A stretch of DNA of 64,000 bases from Lamellibrachia columna (Eukaryota > Annelida > Polychaeta > Sabellida > Siboglinidae), in contig OY759267.1 of the NCBI GenBank assembly GCA_963662155.1, positions 18,002,561 through 18,066,560 on the forward strand. The letters run 5' to 3'. Position 1 is the stretch's first letter; every line of letters begins with the position of its first letter. Under the pieces are notes generated by a model. That model was not told the origin of the DNA, searched no databases, and saw nothing but the letters and a program-made list of their open reading frames with translations. Positions 50,708 through 64,000 of the stretch are shown here, piece after piece. The translations under genes and the position numbers were made by a program.

Positions 50708-50787
50708 CGTAACGGCAACAAGAGGATTCCAAACCGGGTTCTCTCGATTGAGAGTCCGATGTTCTAACCACTACACCACTGTGCCCC
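50708..50787 (-). mobile_element. tRNA-derived SINE or tRNA pseudogene
   Basis: On the minus strand, GGGGCACAGTGGTGTAGTGG, then TTAGAACATCGGACTCTCAA, then a GAGAG arm and GGTTTGGAATCC resemble the acceptor, A box, anticodon arm and B box of a tRNA. The B box has an extra base relative to GGTTCGAATCC, and the anticodon loop is short, so it is not a working tRNA. This is the only interspersed element clearly seen in the agrin intron. Confidence 0.6.
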
Positions 50788-53639
50788 ATGTTTCCGTAAT
50801 GAAATTTGAGATCTGTGGAGAGAATATTAATATTCGAGCTGAACAGGTATTAATAAAAAAAATTAAGCATTTTTATTATTATCTGCCGTGACAATATATA
50901 ATAACATTTTTTATTTTATCACCAGGTTATTCATTTGGTAAATATTTGTGAAACAGGCTTAACAGCAATAGGTAAAATTCAGTTGTTGAAGAAGTCATGA
51001 AAACATTAAAGATATTCTTATCTATCTTACTATATAAATTTAAGCTACCAAATCATTCACTGGTTGGTGATTTATGAAATCACTTCTGACGGATATGATC
51101 TAGTCAGTGCCGGATGGAGTTTTTCTACAATCCTTGTTTTCTTTTCACTGTCGTAAGTATGATACCCTTGAAATATTAACATGATAACACTGATTATCAT
51201 TGCAATGTGTTCGCACTGGTCTACTGGAGATTTGTCTGCAAATATCATCTCAAACTTTTTGTGATGAAATAAATGCGTTTATCTAGGATGTTCCCAATAT
51301 AGAAGTTTGCGTGATTAAAACATTGCAGCTTTCTCACCCCCCATTGTCCTGTCTCTCATGGGAACTAACACGAAGTGGGCAGTCTAGAGTATAACAGATT
51401 TCCTGTAGTCATTCAGCCGTTGTTTGTGCATCTTTATGATTGTTTACCGATTTACACTTCCTATTCATATAGTTATAAAGGCTATATAAATATTCAGTGG
51501 CTTCACATCACGCTACCCATTCATTAGTTCCTACCCAATGGTAACATCCGCTACCTGAAATAAAGGGATAACACTTTATCTCACTTTGATTTTATCATTT
51601 TGTATCGATTAAAAAGGCAGATCACCCGTTTGTTATCTTGAGCTGCGTGCATGTGTTTATCATCTATATTAAAGAGAATAATTTTATCATGCGACTTCTG
51701 AGAAATTCTTAAAGTCCCCGGAGCTTAGCAAAATAGGTTATTTGAGCATTAGGATCAACTAAGCTATTTGCTCTGGTTTGAATACAATACCTCCGCTTTC
51801 AGTGAATGTCATCAACGTAAAACATTGTGCAATTTTCCCTGACATTTTCTTTGTCAAAGCATATCAGTAAGAATAATGTATATCGTGTGACAACAAGTTA
51901 TAAATAAATGTTTTTTTCACATAATTATAATACTATAAGTTAAGCTAAAATGATCACTTGTGTGCAACTTGGTGGTTCCAAAAAGCCGAGAACGTTGCGA
52001 GAAGTTCAAACTAAGTACTAAACAGACAGATTCACATTGGAATTCCAGCGTTTTGTCATTGGGCATGGTACCTTGAAGCCGTTAGACTCAATGAGAGGGG
52101 TGACACAAAAGGTGATTTATGACCCTGTCTGCTTGCAGGTAGAGCACAGACTTCTATTTACTCTACTGACCCGGGGTCAGAATGTAGAGGTTGGAAAAAG
52201 GGGGTTGTGTATAAAAAACTAGGGATAAGCAGTTTTCACTGAGAAACTGGGTACAAATAATGTTGGGTCAGGTAAAGGATGTTTGTTTGGACATTAAGGA
52301 CAAGGGATGTAGCAAAGGCCTAATTAAAGGTAACTTTTAAACAGTCATATCCGAATTATAGACAATTGTCCATATTTTTTTAGAAATTGTGATAGTCCTG
52401 CGATGGTGAAACATGTTTATCTGCAGTTAAGATAACTAAATGTTGCTGCTTATTGCTGTGGTTTAGCTTTTCCTGTTTTGGAGAAAGTGGCACATTCCAT
52501 TCCACAGGAACTGACATTTATTTACTTATACATGTGTGTCGCTACGTAACCTTTGACCAGAGGCTGATGCTATGATCCGTGCTTTGCTCATGTACTATGA
52601 GGTTTTGATTACAGTCTAGAACGTGGACAAAGTACTATGTTGTAAAGCGTTGAGAGTGAATTCTACCTTTTCTCTATACGTCATTCTTCAAAGCTCCCAG
52701 AACCAAATCGCTTGCTCATTTTTCTCCCAACCATAGAAATGTGTCTGGGGGAAATGCCCCATGCCTGAATGACCCCAGCGGTTGCACCGGAGGGGGTGCA
52801 TTGAAGGGGTAGGGGGATCCACATTATGTATCTGCAATGCCCCATTAATTGTTGTTGATTGGAACCCTGGTGTGTGGTGTAATTATTGCCTGTCTAACTT
52901 CTTGTGTTGCTTCGTAATTTGTGTTCTCTCAGCTGTGTGCCATTTGGGACATTAGCTGCTTTCCATGAGGGGCCTCCATGTGTTTTCACAAGGCATGTGT
53001 TGTTGAATTGTCCTGTCCACACCTACGCTGTGCCTACACGAATGACAAGGAGTAGGTTTCTCCCCTCTTGATATACAAGTGACCTGTTGTAGTGTATCAG
53101 GTCATTCATCTGTCAGTCTGCCCTATCTGTCCAGCAATGTCTATCTGCATCTCTATCTGTCTGTCACTGGGCCATATTGAAGCCCTTCAAATCTACTAGC
53201 CAGTTTGTAGACATTTATTGTGTTTCTGTCCTGTGATTTCCGAATTCATCAGTCAATCTGTCAGAATTTTGCTAGAGGCTTTGTAAATATAAAAAAACAA
53301 ACAATGAAAAAATTGAGATAGGTTTGACCCCATCCACCCACCCACACCCTCCAAAAAACATGGAAACTTGGCGGCACTGCACACAAATTGCCAATGCAGT
53401 GAATGGAAAGCTGGTTATAGCAACATTTCAACCAAGACAAATTGTCTACAAATATAGATTTGCAATTTTTTTTTTTTATAATCCAAGTGGACGCACCCAA
53501 ATCGAATTGTTTTTTTATTATTTGAATTTCGTTACTTACAAAGTCTTGTATACAAAGTTTTATAATAATGAAAAAAAATCAATTATGTATGATATTACAT
53601 ATCCTTCCATTCAACCAATGATCTAAACATGCAACCAAC

Positions 53640-53880
53640 AGTCAAAGATCTATCCATATACCAAACTGACCATCCAATGATACATACATATATCCAACTG
53701 GCAACACATTGATCTATCCAATTGGCCAGTCAATGATCTATCCAACTGATCATCAAGTGATCCACCAATCCATCTATTCATCTAGCCAGCCAGACAATGG
53801 TCTATCCAGATAATGATCATTTGCCAAACCAGTTATTCACCACCCACCCTCCCACCCACCCTCCCACCCACCCTTTTCTT
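53640..53880. repeat. Degenerate CCAATGATCTATCCA repeats and CCCACC tract
   Basis: Irregular repeats of (C)CAAyTGrtCATC and AATGATCTATCCA, followed by a CCCACCCACCCT tract at 53839-53872. Confidence 0.6.
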
Positions 53881-54570
53881 GTCTGCTGGAACAGTTTTCC
53901 ATACAAATTAAGAAATAACCAAGCAAACCTTGTGACACATTGCGCTGACTGATTGGTGTAGTTATTGCACGAAGCATGTTATGTCCTGCATCTGATCAAT
54001 GATTCATAACTGTGTCTAGCCTTTGTCAGTGATTTATGGTTTTTCTGCACTGTGAATTTAGGATTTATCGATTGTTCCCATGTGACGCATTCTTTCCGGG
54101 ATTATTCCAATCGTGTAACGATGGCAAAAGTGCACCATTTATGACAGATAAACATTAATTTTGCCTGATTTTATACAGCTGGGAAGTATGAGCGATGTCC
54201 AACTGGCACGTTCCTTTGATCTCCATTGGTTGATTCTGCTTGTGAGCCAAATGATTTTATACGGCTTTGTAATAAAATATGAGTTTAGGCCTTCAGATTA
54301 CATGTGGCGGAAACTAACTGTAGCTTTTGTCATAGAGACCAATTATGGTTTGCAATTCCAGTAAGATTTTGCAATTGTATATAATTTATGTGGAAATGGC
54401 ATCTCTACCATCCTACGACTGTCCTGGTCAAGGGATGAAGCCAAGCCAATATAATAAAAAATTTGGCGTTACTTTGGCACATACCCATGCACATGCAGGC
54501 ACGCACACATGCACACACATGTGCATGAATGCATGCACAGATACACAAACACAATATATACATTATTTCT

Positions 54571-54590
54571 ATATGTATATATATATATAT

Positions 54591-54641
<51 letters not shown>
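54571..54641. repeat. (TA)n array
   Basis: Interrupted TA dinucleotides, preceded by a CA/TGCA-rich run at 54480-54556. Confidence 0.9.
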
Positions 54642-54646
<5 letters not shown>

Positions 54647-57617
54647 ATCAATCCACCTTCATTACACATTAATGTGAATAATAAGCCACATAAATATTCA
54701 TATTAAATTATCGGTAATATTAACACTGTCGACACATAGAAATTATTGCTTATTCTTGCCTATTGAAATATAACAATGATGACATCATCAAATTGACAAA
54801 TTCATAGACCATCTTTCTGACAGTCTGGCTGATTAATTCTGAATATACGTGGGGCAATTATGTTGTTTCGATATACAGGGTACATTAGCTACAGATATAC
54901 TACAATGACATTCCAGCAAGGGAGCCAGTCATTATGTGGAGCCGTGTTTTATCTGCCTGTTGTCTGTCTCCTGTGGGATGCGAACAGACGTTATCACAAT
55001 TAGTCAGTGTTTAATTTGCGCCATCATTTGTTGAGGTCAGTGAGTTTGTGCTGTTTCAACCACAGCCTTGATACCTGCTGGGTGTCCCTAGTAATAATAA
55101 TAGGACTATGCAGGGTCATCTAAACTTGTGCTTTGAACAGAAATATGTATTTTATGAATATTCATGTTTTGCAGGAAATTAATCTTACCAATTCCTTTGG
55201 CTAAGCAGAATTGTGTATAAAATCCAAGTATGTCCATTGTTATTAGCTTTTATCACAATTCTGTTTCAACTGAGGAATGTCGTAATGGCAGTCCTATATA
55301 GCGGTCTGAGAATCCAGTATTATGACAGGTTATGACTACCGGGTAGGTGTTTTCAGCTGGTCAAACAACTATTAATAGAATTAAGTTCTGCTTTCAGGAT
55401 AGCACAATACACATGTAAAACGTAGCCCAAGCAGGCTGTTATATTGATTGACAGTTTGATTGACAGTTTGATTGGTGGCTACAGTTGACTTCATGACAGG
55501 TGGGTATTGAAGCTGTGTTAAAACAGTGGGTCCTGTGTACCAGGTAGTTAAACTTACCAATATACAAGTAATTGACCATTCTGGTAGATTCTTACCAAGA
55601 TACTTCGTGAGCATTCATCCTCATTATTTTTTTGTATTATCAAAGGATACATTGGCTTCAATAAATTTGTAATTACTCGACAAGATTAATTGAATTAAGT
55701 TTGACTTAATTGAATAAGACGTGAGTTTTTGGTGATATGCAATTATGACAAAATAAATTATTCGTACAGATGGATTCTATTATTCTTTGGGTCTTGGCTA
55801 ATTTCAGAAAGATATCGTGTAAGGAAAGCGACGAAGTAGTGAACTGTGCAGAAATGTTCACCAGTTTGTGATCGGTCTATGTCCAAAATCCAATGTACAT
55901 TTTGTTTTGGAAATATATAAATTTGTGTTTTGATTGATCTTAGCTGTAGATGCATCCGATATGCATGAAGTTGTGAAGTTTTCATGCACTTGAGAAAGTT
56001 ATTGAGATGGTGTCTTTATAACTTCAGCAGCGTAATTATTGTTATGCAGATAATTGAGAAAACAGGAGGAAGTTAATGAGGCCAGGATTGAACATTACCA
56101 GGGTCATTGCTAGGACAGCATCCTGGAAGTACGCGGCAACAGCATGTCCTAAGTTCAACGGCCAATTTTGTTATCAGTCTCGGTGACATACTTATGTCGC
56201 TCAACGCCAAAGGTGAATAACCTTAATTTCCTGGATGAACCATCTGTTTAATAGGAAAGATTAATTATATTATAATTTAATAAAACTTGGTGATTGTCGG
56301 TAAGGATGTGACGTGTACGTACATATTCAGTGACTGCAATCAGGAATGATGATGTTATGATAGTTGTTGAAACATCAGTCTTATCGACTGCATGCCAACA
56401 GGCATATCTCGTTACTAATATCATCGTCATTTTGCTAATTCAATTAAGTGATGAACGCTTATCGTAGAAATCATTCGACTGCATCCGTATCATTACAACA
56501 AGCATTATTAGAAAATAGGAAATCAGCCAATTTGCAGGTCCACTTCATGTACTGTGAATTACGTTAGATCACAGAAGCTGGCTCAGTGCATGTTGTATGT
56601 TTGAATTGTATCTGTTTTGAAGTATGATTCTTTAATAAAGTATTCTTCATAAAATTTTCTTCATTAATGTAATTTTTTTATCTCATTAACCCAATTTCTG
56701 TGATACTCAGGACTTCTCTGCTTGTTGAAAATGACATGGACACACTATGACATTCTCCAGTTTCTGAGAGTCTATAAGAAAGCAGGTGTTATCATAATGT
56801 TTGTGTACAAAATTCCATGAAAATTGTTCAATTGCATGACCCAGAAAATGTACCGGTCTGTCATAGATGTTAACAGTTCACTGGGCCACCAGACAAAAAT
56901 CTTACTCATTCTGGTCAGACAGACTGACTGGGTGTGGAGGTCTGTAATTATACAGAAGCCAGCATGGAATATCAGACATCTCAGTTTTCAAAGTCGTGGG
57001 TGTCGTTCATTCAAATATTGGTTGACTTATTCATATGTCGTTGTCGACAGAATCATGAAATATGAGTGCGTGAAACACAACGCCATAACAAACACAAGAC
57101 ACGCCATATGAATTGTTTATTCCTTTGAAACTCGGCTGATGTTCATCTATTTATTATGTAGTATTATTAAGGTATTTGATCCTTCAATACATGCACACTG
57201 GTTGCTACGCGGTCTAAACGCACCTACCACAAAAGTCATTCTTCAATTCAATATTTTTGTGCGTCTCATTTTAGAGTCATTTCACAAAACATCAAACCTA
57301 TCTAGTATCCACTGTGACATTCCAGTTTGTTTCTACAAATCTGTTATTTAGTTTTGATAAAATTGTTGGACAAACTACGAAATTATTTTGGACCTAATTT
57401 AGTCCAAGTTTGGCCAAAAAATGTGCTCTTTGTACTGTGACTTCAGGTTATTTACACTTTTGTAAGTTACCTGATTTAACGATCAAAGTAAGCTCTTTCG
57501 ATGATTTTAACAAAAGCGTGCGCTCTTTTATCAAACTATTCAAACACTGGATATTTGAACATCAACGGACTTGATTTGTAATGGGCTAAATAAATTCAGG
57601 AGGAATTTTTAAGGTGA

Positions 57618-57738
57618 CCTGGTGGTCACTCAGTCCTGGTGGTCACTCAGTCCTGGTGGTCACTCAGCCCTGGTGGTCACTCAGCCATGGTGGTCACTCA
57701 ACCCTGGTGGTCACTCAACCCTGGTAGTCACCCAGCCC
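57618..57738. repeat. 17-bp minisatellite, about 7 copies
   Basis: The unit is TGGTGGTCACTCAGTCC, with variants (CAACCC, CAGCCC). Confidence 0.9.
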
Positions 57739-58198
57739 AGACCACCAGTATAGCGCCAGCTGTCAGTCTGAGTAAATCTCTGTCACCACAGTAAGATAAC
57801 AAGTTGGAAGTCCCCCTTCCCTTGCTTATCTACACTATCTATGTAGATAACAGGTGTCTGCCATATGGCATCCAAACCATTGAGGTGAGATTTAATGCAG
57901 TAATATAACGCATATGTTTCCTATAAGCGGACACACGGTTTGTGATGGAATAGCAGATATTAATCCTATGTAAAAGCTGCCAGCTGGACGCGTTAACAGA
58001 GTGCTTGATAAAGACGTCTGTGCTGTGGGAGTACTTGGGGAGTACTTGTGCCCTCTATGTGAATGCCAGTGATATATTGCTGCTGTGTAACGTGAGGTAG
58101 TGAAGATCCTGTTGAGTGATGGAAGTGTTTCCTGGTACACAGATGGTCATAGGAATATGTGGAAGGAGAAGTCTGTACAAACTGTCAAATAAACCCAT

Positions 58199-58222
58199 GT
58201 ATATATATATATATATATATAT
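58199..58222. repeat. Short (TA)n array
   Basis: About 12 TA units. Confidence 0.9.
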
Positions 58223-61200
58223 ACAAATTTGCATGAAAAAATAAATCTGTAAATGGAAAACATTAATCATCTCTTATATATTTGCTGTAATGTAAACACA
58301 GTAAATTACTACTACCAAATATACATTAATTAGTTTTATGGAAATGTAATTGTTTCAGACACGTACTATTTGTTTTCTGAGAAGTATCTGCATTAGTTAA
58401 GTGGCACTTATCAGAGACAAACAAATGATATTTGCTGTATGTCGGTACAAGGTGCTCTGTAATCTGGTTTAGGCCAATTCCACAGGAGCGGAGGAGATGC
58501 TTTGCAACATTATTAGTCATAAGGCTCTGCACAATTTTCAATATGTATGGAAGTTAGTCATAGTGAACTGTACCGGAAACCTGCCTCCAAGATCGGGATC
58601 AAGGGCTGGGTAATTAGTGATGATAATTAGCGAATTATAGGTTGGTAGAGGTCAGCCAAGGTCGTCAGCGAAACAAGATCCTGGAGGGGCCGGTCATAGC
58701 ATTGATATGTTCTCGTTCACCTGGTTTCGTTATCTGTATCGGTGCATTGTTTTACTGTCCCAACACGGAAGGGGAGTTTCCTGGGCAGACTGTATTAGAC
58801 AGGGAGATGTCTACATTAAAGGTCCCTTCTCAATTTGATTTTTTGCAGGTCTCTTTTCAGTCATTTTGCCAAAAGTTGAACCATCAACCATTACAAGATG
58901 CTAGTTTGTTGGTGCAAATTTGTTGTTTAGTTTGATTGTGCAAATCATCGATGATGGATTGAATTATCAAAGTTTTCAAAGACTGTTCATTAGGACTTGG
59001 AATACTGATAATAACATGGAAATGGCATAGATAACAGTTTTTGTATTGTTAATATTGGCTGAGGGAAGTGGTCTGAGGGTGTATGCCCAATGAAATGTTT
59101 TTTTTTTCAGAAATGATAAAGTACATAAATTCTAAGGCGGGTTGTTCTCTCCCAGTCTATATGGGCAAACATGCCAGATTGTTTTATTTTGAAATGAAGT
59201 TTACTATTAATTCATTGTGCAAATAATAAGTGCCTAGCTGTTCTAGGAAATGCAGTTTTTCAACAATTCGATCCCAAGGGACAAGCTGGCTTAAGCCTAG
59301 ATATTTCCGGTGCAAATCCACTGCAAAGGCAGATGATAAAAGTGATGTAAGGAAAATGTCACCGTCAGTCTCCGCTTGATCTTTTTGTAAGCTCTCCCCT
59401 CTGAGAATGACATTTGGAGGCAAGCTCGATTCTGCTACATTTTGCACGCAAGGAAGTTAGCCAGCCCCGGAAATGGTCGTGATAGACACTTGACCTTGTC
59501 AGTGTGTCCCTTTATTAGAATTACTTGCGTCAAGTGTCCGCTCGTGTTCGGCACAAGTGCAACCACTTTCCATGACACCTTCTTATGTTTTCATTATGGC
59601 AGATGTAATCAACCCATTTGTTGTCACTCCTGGAATGTTTAGTTGACTCACTGCAGAAGTTGCCACCAGCGAGCTGTTTCTTTAGATGCACTTGACATCA
59701 CATGACTTTGTACATGTGATGTTCTTGCTCTCACTCAGAGTTACAAAGTTGTTAAAATGTTGTGTCGAATGTTTTCTCTACATCATGTTTCCTTTCTGGA
59801 TATTACTTAGCAGTTGTTGTTACAACGTGGTTTCATTGTATTGTCTGGATATTCTTGTCTTAATTCATGTGGCAAATCCATCTTCAAACACAGCTGACCA
59901 TAAGAAGTAATTCCTACTGACTGCCTCTGGAACAAACTCCCAGAATAGTTATTTCAAGGACAGATCATTTTAAGAAGAAAGTTAATATCTTCCTTGTGGC
60001 CAGGTGTCAGCACCCACCCCAGAGTGGAGAGGGACAGCTGCAAAATCAAAGAAGAAACCGACATAGAAAAACAATTCTTATGCTCCTTAGAAGCTCGTGA
60101 GATTGACTTTTTGCCTTGAGAATCCTCTAAATAGATGCCAGACAGGGTTGAAAATTGTTGAAAATTGATTATGTGTCAGAAATAATCTTTCATTTTCCAT
60201 TATAACGTTTTCTGCGTCATGAAGCCAGAGGATAGCTGCAGGTGTAACTGAAAACATTTAGAACTGCTATTTGTGGCTCCAGATTGCCTATTTCTGGCAC
60301 GCAAGATGGATATTGCTATCGTGATGCCACGAGGAGGCATGCCATTTGTGAATTGTTTTCCTGGAGGTTCGTGGAATTGTTCTTTAATTTGAAGAATACT
60401 TCACAGTTAACTGTCGTCATCATTTGTCCATGATCCAGCTCAGTGGATAGGTGTCATATGAATGATAATGTTCATATGCGGGCACAAATTTATGGGGCAC
60501 AACCAACATGCCACCCCCAAAGTAGGACGACGTACGTTTTTTGATGTTATTCGTGCTGCTTTTTGAGGAACAACCTCTAAAATTTATCAGTAACTTTATT
60601 GAAGGCAACGAAAACATGCGACTTTGCAAAATAGATATCCCAGGAATTAATTCTGCCTAGGTAGTTGTGCAAATGTAGTTGACCCATTGAAGTGACTGCC
60701 CACTTCTTGTTATCGGCAGCAATATCTTGCACTTGTTCAGAACAATACCAATTCACCGATTACTCTTGTAAGATGTGACAAATCCAGGAAATTGCCAGGA
60801 AGTTGAGAGTTGATTAGTGTACAAATTGCCGTACAACAAAAGACATCTTTGAGGTACCCCTTGTGTGATACAAACATGCAGACAATCCTGCATTCATAGA
60901 CAACTGTGGTGACAAAGAATGGTCCCACACAGTGGATAGTATTTCGAGTCGGGGTGAGATACTGGGTAAGGAATCGTGTAAAAAGCTGTTTTAAATAACA
61001 GGTGGTGTCTGGGTACAGTATTGGCCGAAGACACGAGCCATTGAAAGTGTTGTGTTCACAGTGAGGCTAGTGTTACACAATGGCAGGCTCGCAGCATGTG
61101 ATGGTATTTGAAATAAAGGTCACTCCGTATTGGCAGCAACACACAACATGTTCAAAAAACATTTCCTGTTGCTTTCTCGCACTGTGGGAAATCGGCCATT

Positions 61201-61794
61201 TAGCAAGCACCATACAGTACTTAATATGCGACTTTGTCTATTCGCAAACCCTCCATTTTCTAATAAAAAGACAACACTTTGATTAGAAATACTTGAAACA
61301 AACATGCAAAGAAAGAAAGTTTGTACATGTGTACACTTTTTGTTCTTTTTGTCTATTCTTCCTTGTCTTCTATTTAGGTCTGGCCAACTCATCCTTCATT
61401 TCCTCTCATTTCGGCTGTCCTCCGCTGACATGCCACCACCGGAAATCACCGAGAGACAATAATTATTATATTAAAAAAACAACCATTGATGAATGCTTCT
61501 GATGTCTCCCCAAACGTCTGGTGCGGTGCAATTTGTAATATTTGTATATATGTATGCATGATATATGTGTGTGAAATGCAACAGAATTACAGAGAATTTG
61601 ATGCTCGTTTGTTAAAAATATGACAACCAAAATGCTTGCTTTAGCCATATAATTAATTTTTTATTGTCGTATTTGGTGAAATTAATTGAACACGATGCAT
61701 CAGAGGACCTAGTTTCAGCAGCATATGTTGTCAGTTTGTTGCCATTTGTTGATCAGTTCCAGTCACAAGTGCAATTGATGGAGGTTTTGTCAGT

Positions 61795-62100
61795 TTTTCA
61801 AGGGGTAGTCAACATTGTAATTGGAGTTGAAACATCAATTCCAATTGTAATTGGTGTTTTGTTTTAATTGTAATTGGAATTGGTGAAAATTTAATTGTTT
61901 TTTTCAATTACTTTTTAGTTACTTTTTTTAGTTACATCACATAACGTTTTAACTCGAATTATTCACTACAGATAATCAATAAAATAAAATGTGTTGCATA
62001 TATTATCATATTTGTTTGGTATTTGGAATTGGTATTTTGTAATTGAAATTGGTATGGTATTTGTAATTGGTGTGTAATTGGAATTGATATAATGTAACTG
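61795..62100. repeat. Degenerate GTAATTGGAATTG repeats
   Basis: Repeated GTAATTGGAATTGGT-like units with insertions, ending at TAACTGACCCCAAGTCCG. It may be the tail of an interspersed repeat or a decayed satellite. Confidence 0.55.
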
Positions 62101-64000
62101 ACCCCAAGTCCGATAGTCAATAGCTTTGTTTCAGCTCCCGCTTTTACAGTATTGACTTTTTAATATGAAGGTTTTTTAATCTAAAGCTGAAAACCCACAA
62201 AATGTGAATTCATGGAGTAGCCACCCCCCTGAACCCATGGAAACTTACCTGCTTTGTGACTTAGGCTATGCATTTACCAAGTTTCTGTAGTATGAATGGG
62301 TAGAAAAATGACATGGATTAATGATTGTTTTAAAGTGCCTCTCCATTAGTGTGCTCTGACAGCAGGTAACAGTGTATGCATTGTACGAAGGGTAGGAGAC
62401 AAAACAGACATGTATGTCTTTGACGCAACAACTACCATAACTGGCTCAAATGGTCTGACCATGTCAAAGAGTAAAGCAAAGGCAAAGAGTAGAGTCACTT
62501 AACTCTCTTAAATTAAAAATAAAAACGTATTTCTTGGTTTAAAAAAAAGAATAACGTCTCATCACATGGTGAACTTTGTCAACAGTGAATTTATTCATCT
62601 CATATTTTATCGTAACCCACTATCTTTATCATAATGACAGGTTTTTTACTTCTTGGAAAACATTTTCTATGACTTTCTTTAGACTTTCACATACACATTA
62701 AAAACAGTGTTTCCAGTGTTGAGCTCCACAAAAACCCTGACCACTGAGTGACCACTGTTGGACCTTCAAATATTGCATGTTCTCATCTGAGAGAACAGAA
62801 AAACACTTCCGTCTGGCCTCCTGTATTTTCAACCTAGCACTGCAACCATGTTGATTTGATATTCAAGTGGTCAGTGACTTTATATCGCCATCATTTCAGA
62901 GCCCAGCTTCTGTTACTTGTAAACATTAAACACTTTATTATCAAAGAACTGCCAACCAAAATAGCATATAACATGCAGTTGATTCTTTGCTAGTTACTAG
63001 GTGTAATGGTGGACAAATCACAAGTCTGGAGCCATCAATGTCACTAGGGCCGATCTACAACCTTGCTGTGATGTCATCCTGTCATTGTACTGTATATTGC
63101 ATTCGAGACAGGGCCGTTGAGAGGGGTAACTTATGCCACAAATAACACCTAATAATGCAACACAACAGCACTGCCAATGCGACACAAGAAATGGGGGTGA
63201 ATATTGCTGGAAGCGATCCATACTAATGTTGGGGTAACTACCCGTTAGGGTGAATAGACAGTGACATTCTGATGTCCAAGAGAGGGGCATACAGGGCGAT
63301 CGACATGATAGGATTCATTGACATAGGTGTCAGGTAAGCGTTAACCTGAAACAGTCGCCTGTCAAACCCTTGGGTGTTTGTCAACCTAATTGACACAAGT
63401 GAAAAGGAGTCACTGTCACAGTTAGGAGTCAGAGGTTAATGTGATGCAAATTGTAGAGTATCTGATATTATTTCTTGTGGATTCTCGTAATAGTGCAGAT
63501 GCAGCACCCAGGCTTGCTGTAAGACGAAGACATGTTGAACCTGTATAGGCTTCCTCAGATGTCCATATCTTTTTATTGTTTCCAGCTTTTGAGGCACACT
63601 TTGTAGTATGCTTGGTTTATATGTATGTGATCAAGTTTATAGGGGTAGGCCTTTTACAATGCTGAATGAATATGAATAGTAGTTTGAGGTGTGATTAATG
63701 ACTCCATTTGTAGCCATGGTTGCCACAATATTATATCAGATGTTGTGTAAAATAAAGTGGTGTGCTGATGCTGGAAAAAGCCAGGAATGCAATTTTTCAA
63801 CTTGATAAATCGCATGAGCTTTCGTATTCATCTCGATACATCTGTATTATCCAGGACCTCTAGCATGTCTAGGTTCTACTTGGCACATCTGATCATGGAA
63901 ATCCATCTCGATAGCCATCAGTTTTTCGCAGTGAATGGCTACTCCTCGATTGATTGGATGAGGCGTCATTACTGTGAAATGGGGTATTACGCCGAATCTG

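Larger units (their letters stand above)
43298..64000 (+). other. First intron of the agrin-like gene (at least 20.7 kb)
   Basis: The donor GTAGGAGC begins at 43298 and no exon with the Cys-rich pattern of agrin follistatin/Kazal modules was found to the window end. Short ORFs are scattered and lack family features. Compared with 10-42 kb this stretch is nearly free of reverse-transcriptase fragments and long arrays. Confidence 0.6.

Overview
This is nuclear DNA of a metazoan, most likely a marine invertebrate. The evidence is spliced genes with GT..AG introns, very long dinucleotide arrays, 5'-truncated non-LTR retrotransposons, and several cut-and-paste transposons (Mutator/Kolobok-like, Tigger/pogo-like, P-element/THAP9-like, hAT-like). 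No species can be named from the sequence. Nothing prokaryotic was seen.

Host genes. (1) Vigilin (HDLBP), an RNA-binding multi-KH protein, is on the minus strand at the left. The start-codon exon is at 5428-5755 and the exon that opens the first KH repeat is at 727-838. A possible non-coding first exon ends at 10273. The rest of the gene lies beyond base 1. (2) An unrecognised secreted protein starts at 28487 (+). It has a signal peptide and two further candidate exons near 29276 and 29736, and a retrotransposon fragment abuts its first splice donor. (3) The first coding exon of an agrin-like gene is at 42820-43297 (+). It holds a signal peptide and a complete N-terminal agrin (NtA) domain and ends in phase 1. 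Nothing recognisable as a later agrin exon follows, so its intron appears to be at least 20.7 kb and to run to the right edge.

Layout. 0-10 kb is vigilin and its introns. One intron carries an apparently intact DNA transposon (about 1635-5274) with a two-exon, 675-residue transposase. The upstream intron carries a decayed Tigger-like transposase joined to a LINE tail. 10-42 kb is transposon-rich accessory DNA: at least four kinds of non-LTR retrotransposon relic, a P-element/THAP9-like relic (17502-19861), hAT-like repeats, minisatellites of 12, 24, 30, 36 and 48 bp, and long (GT), (CA), (TA), (GA), (CACG) and (ACTAT) arrays. A 1.9-kb tandem duplication containing a reverse-transcriptase relic occupies 37635-41439. 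43.3-64 kb is the agrin intron. It is AT-rich, nearly free of recognisable transposons and long arrays, and holds a tRNA-derived SINE and a few small tandem repeats.

The three host genes do not form an obvious functional group. The mobile elements show how repeats shape the locus: a transposon inside an intron, LINE sequence at a splice donor, TA arrays grown at reverse-transcriptase codons, and segmental duplication. All gene assignments come from reading translations and recalling family motifs. No database search was run.
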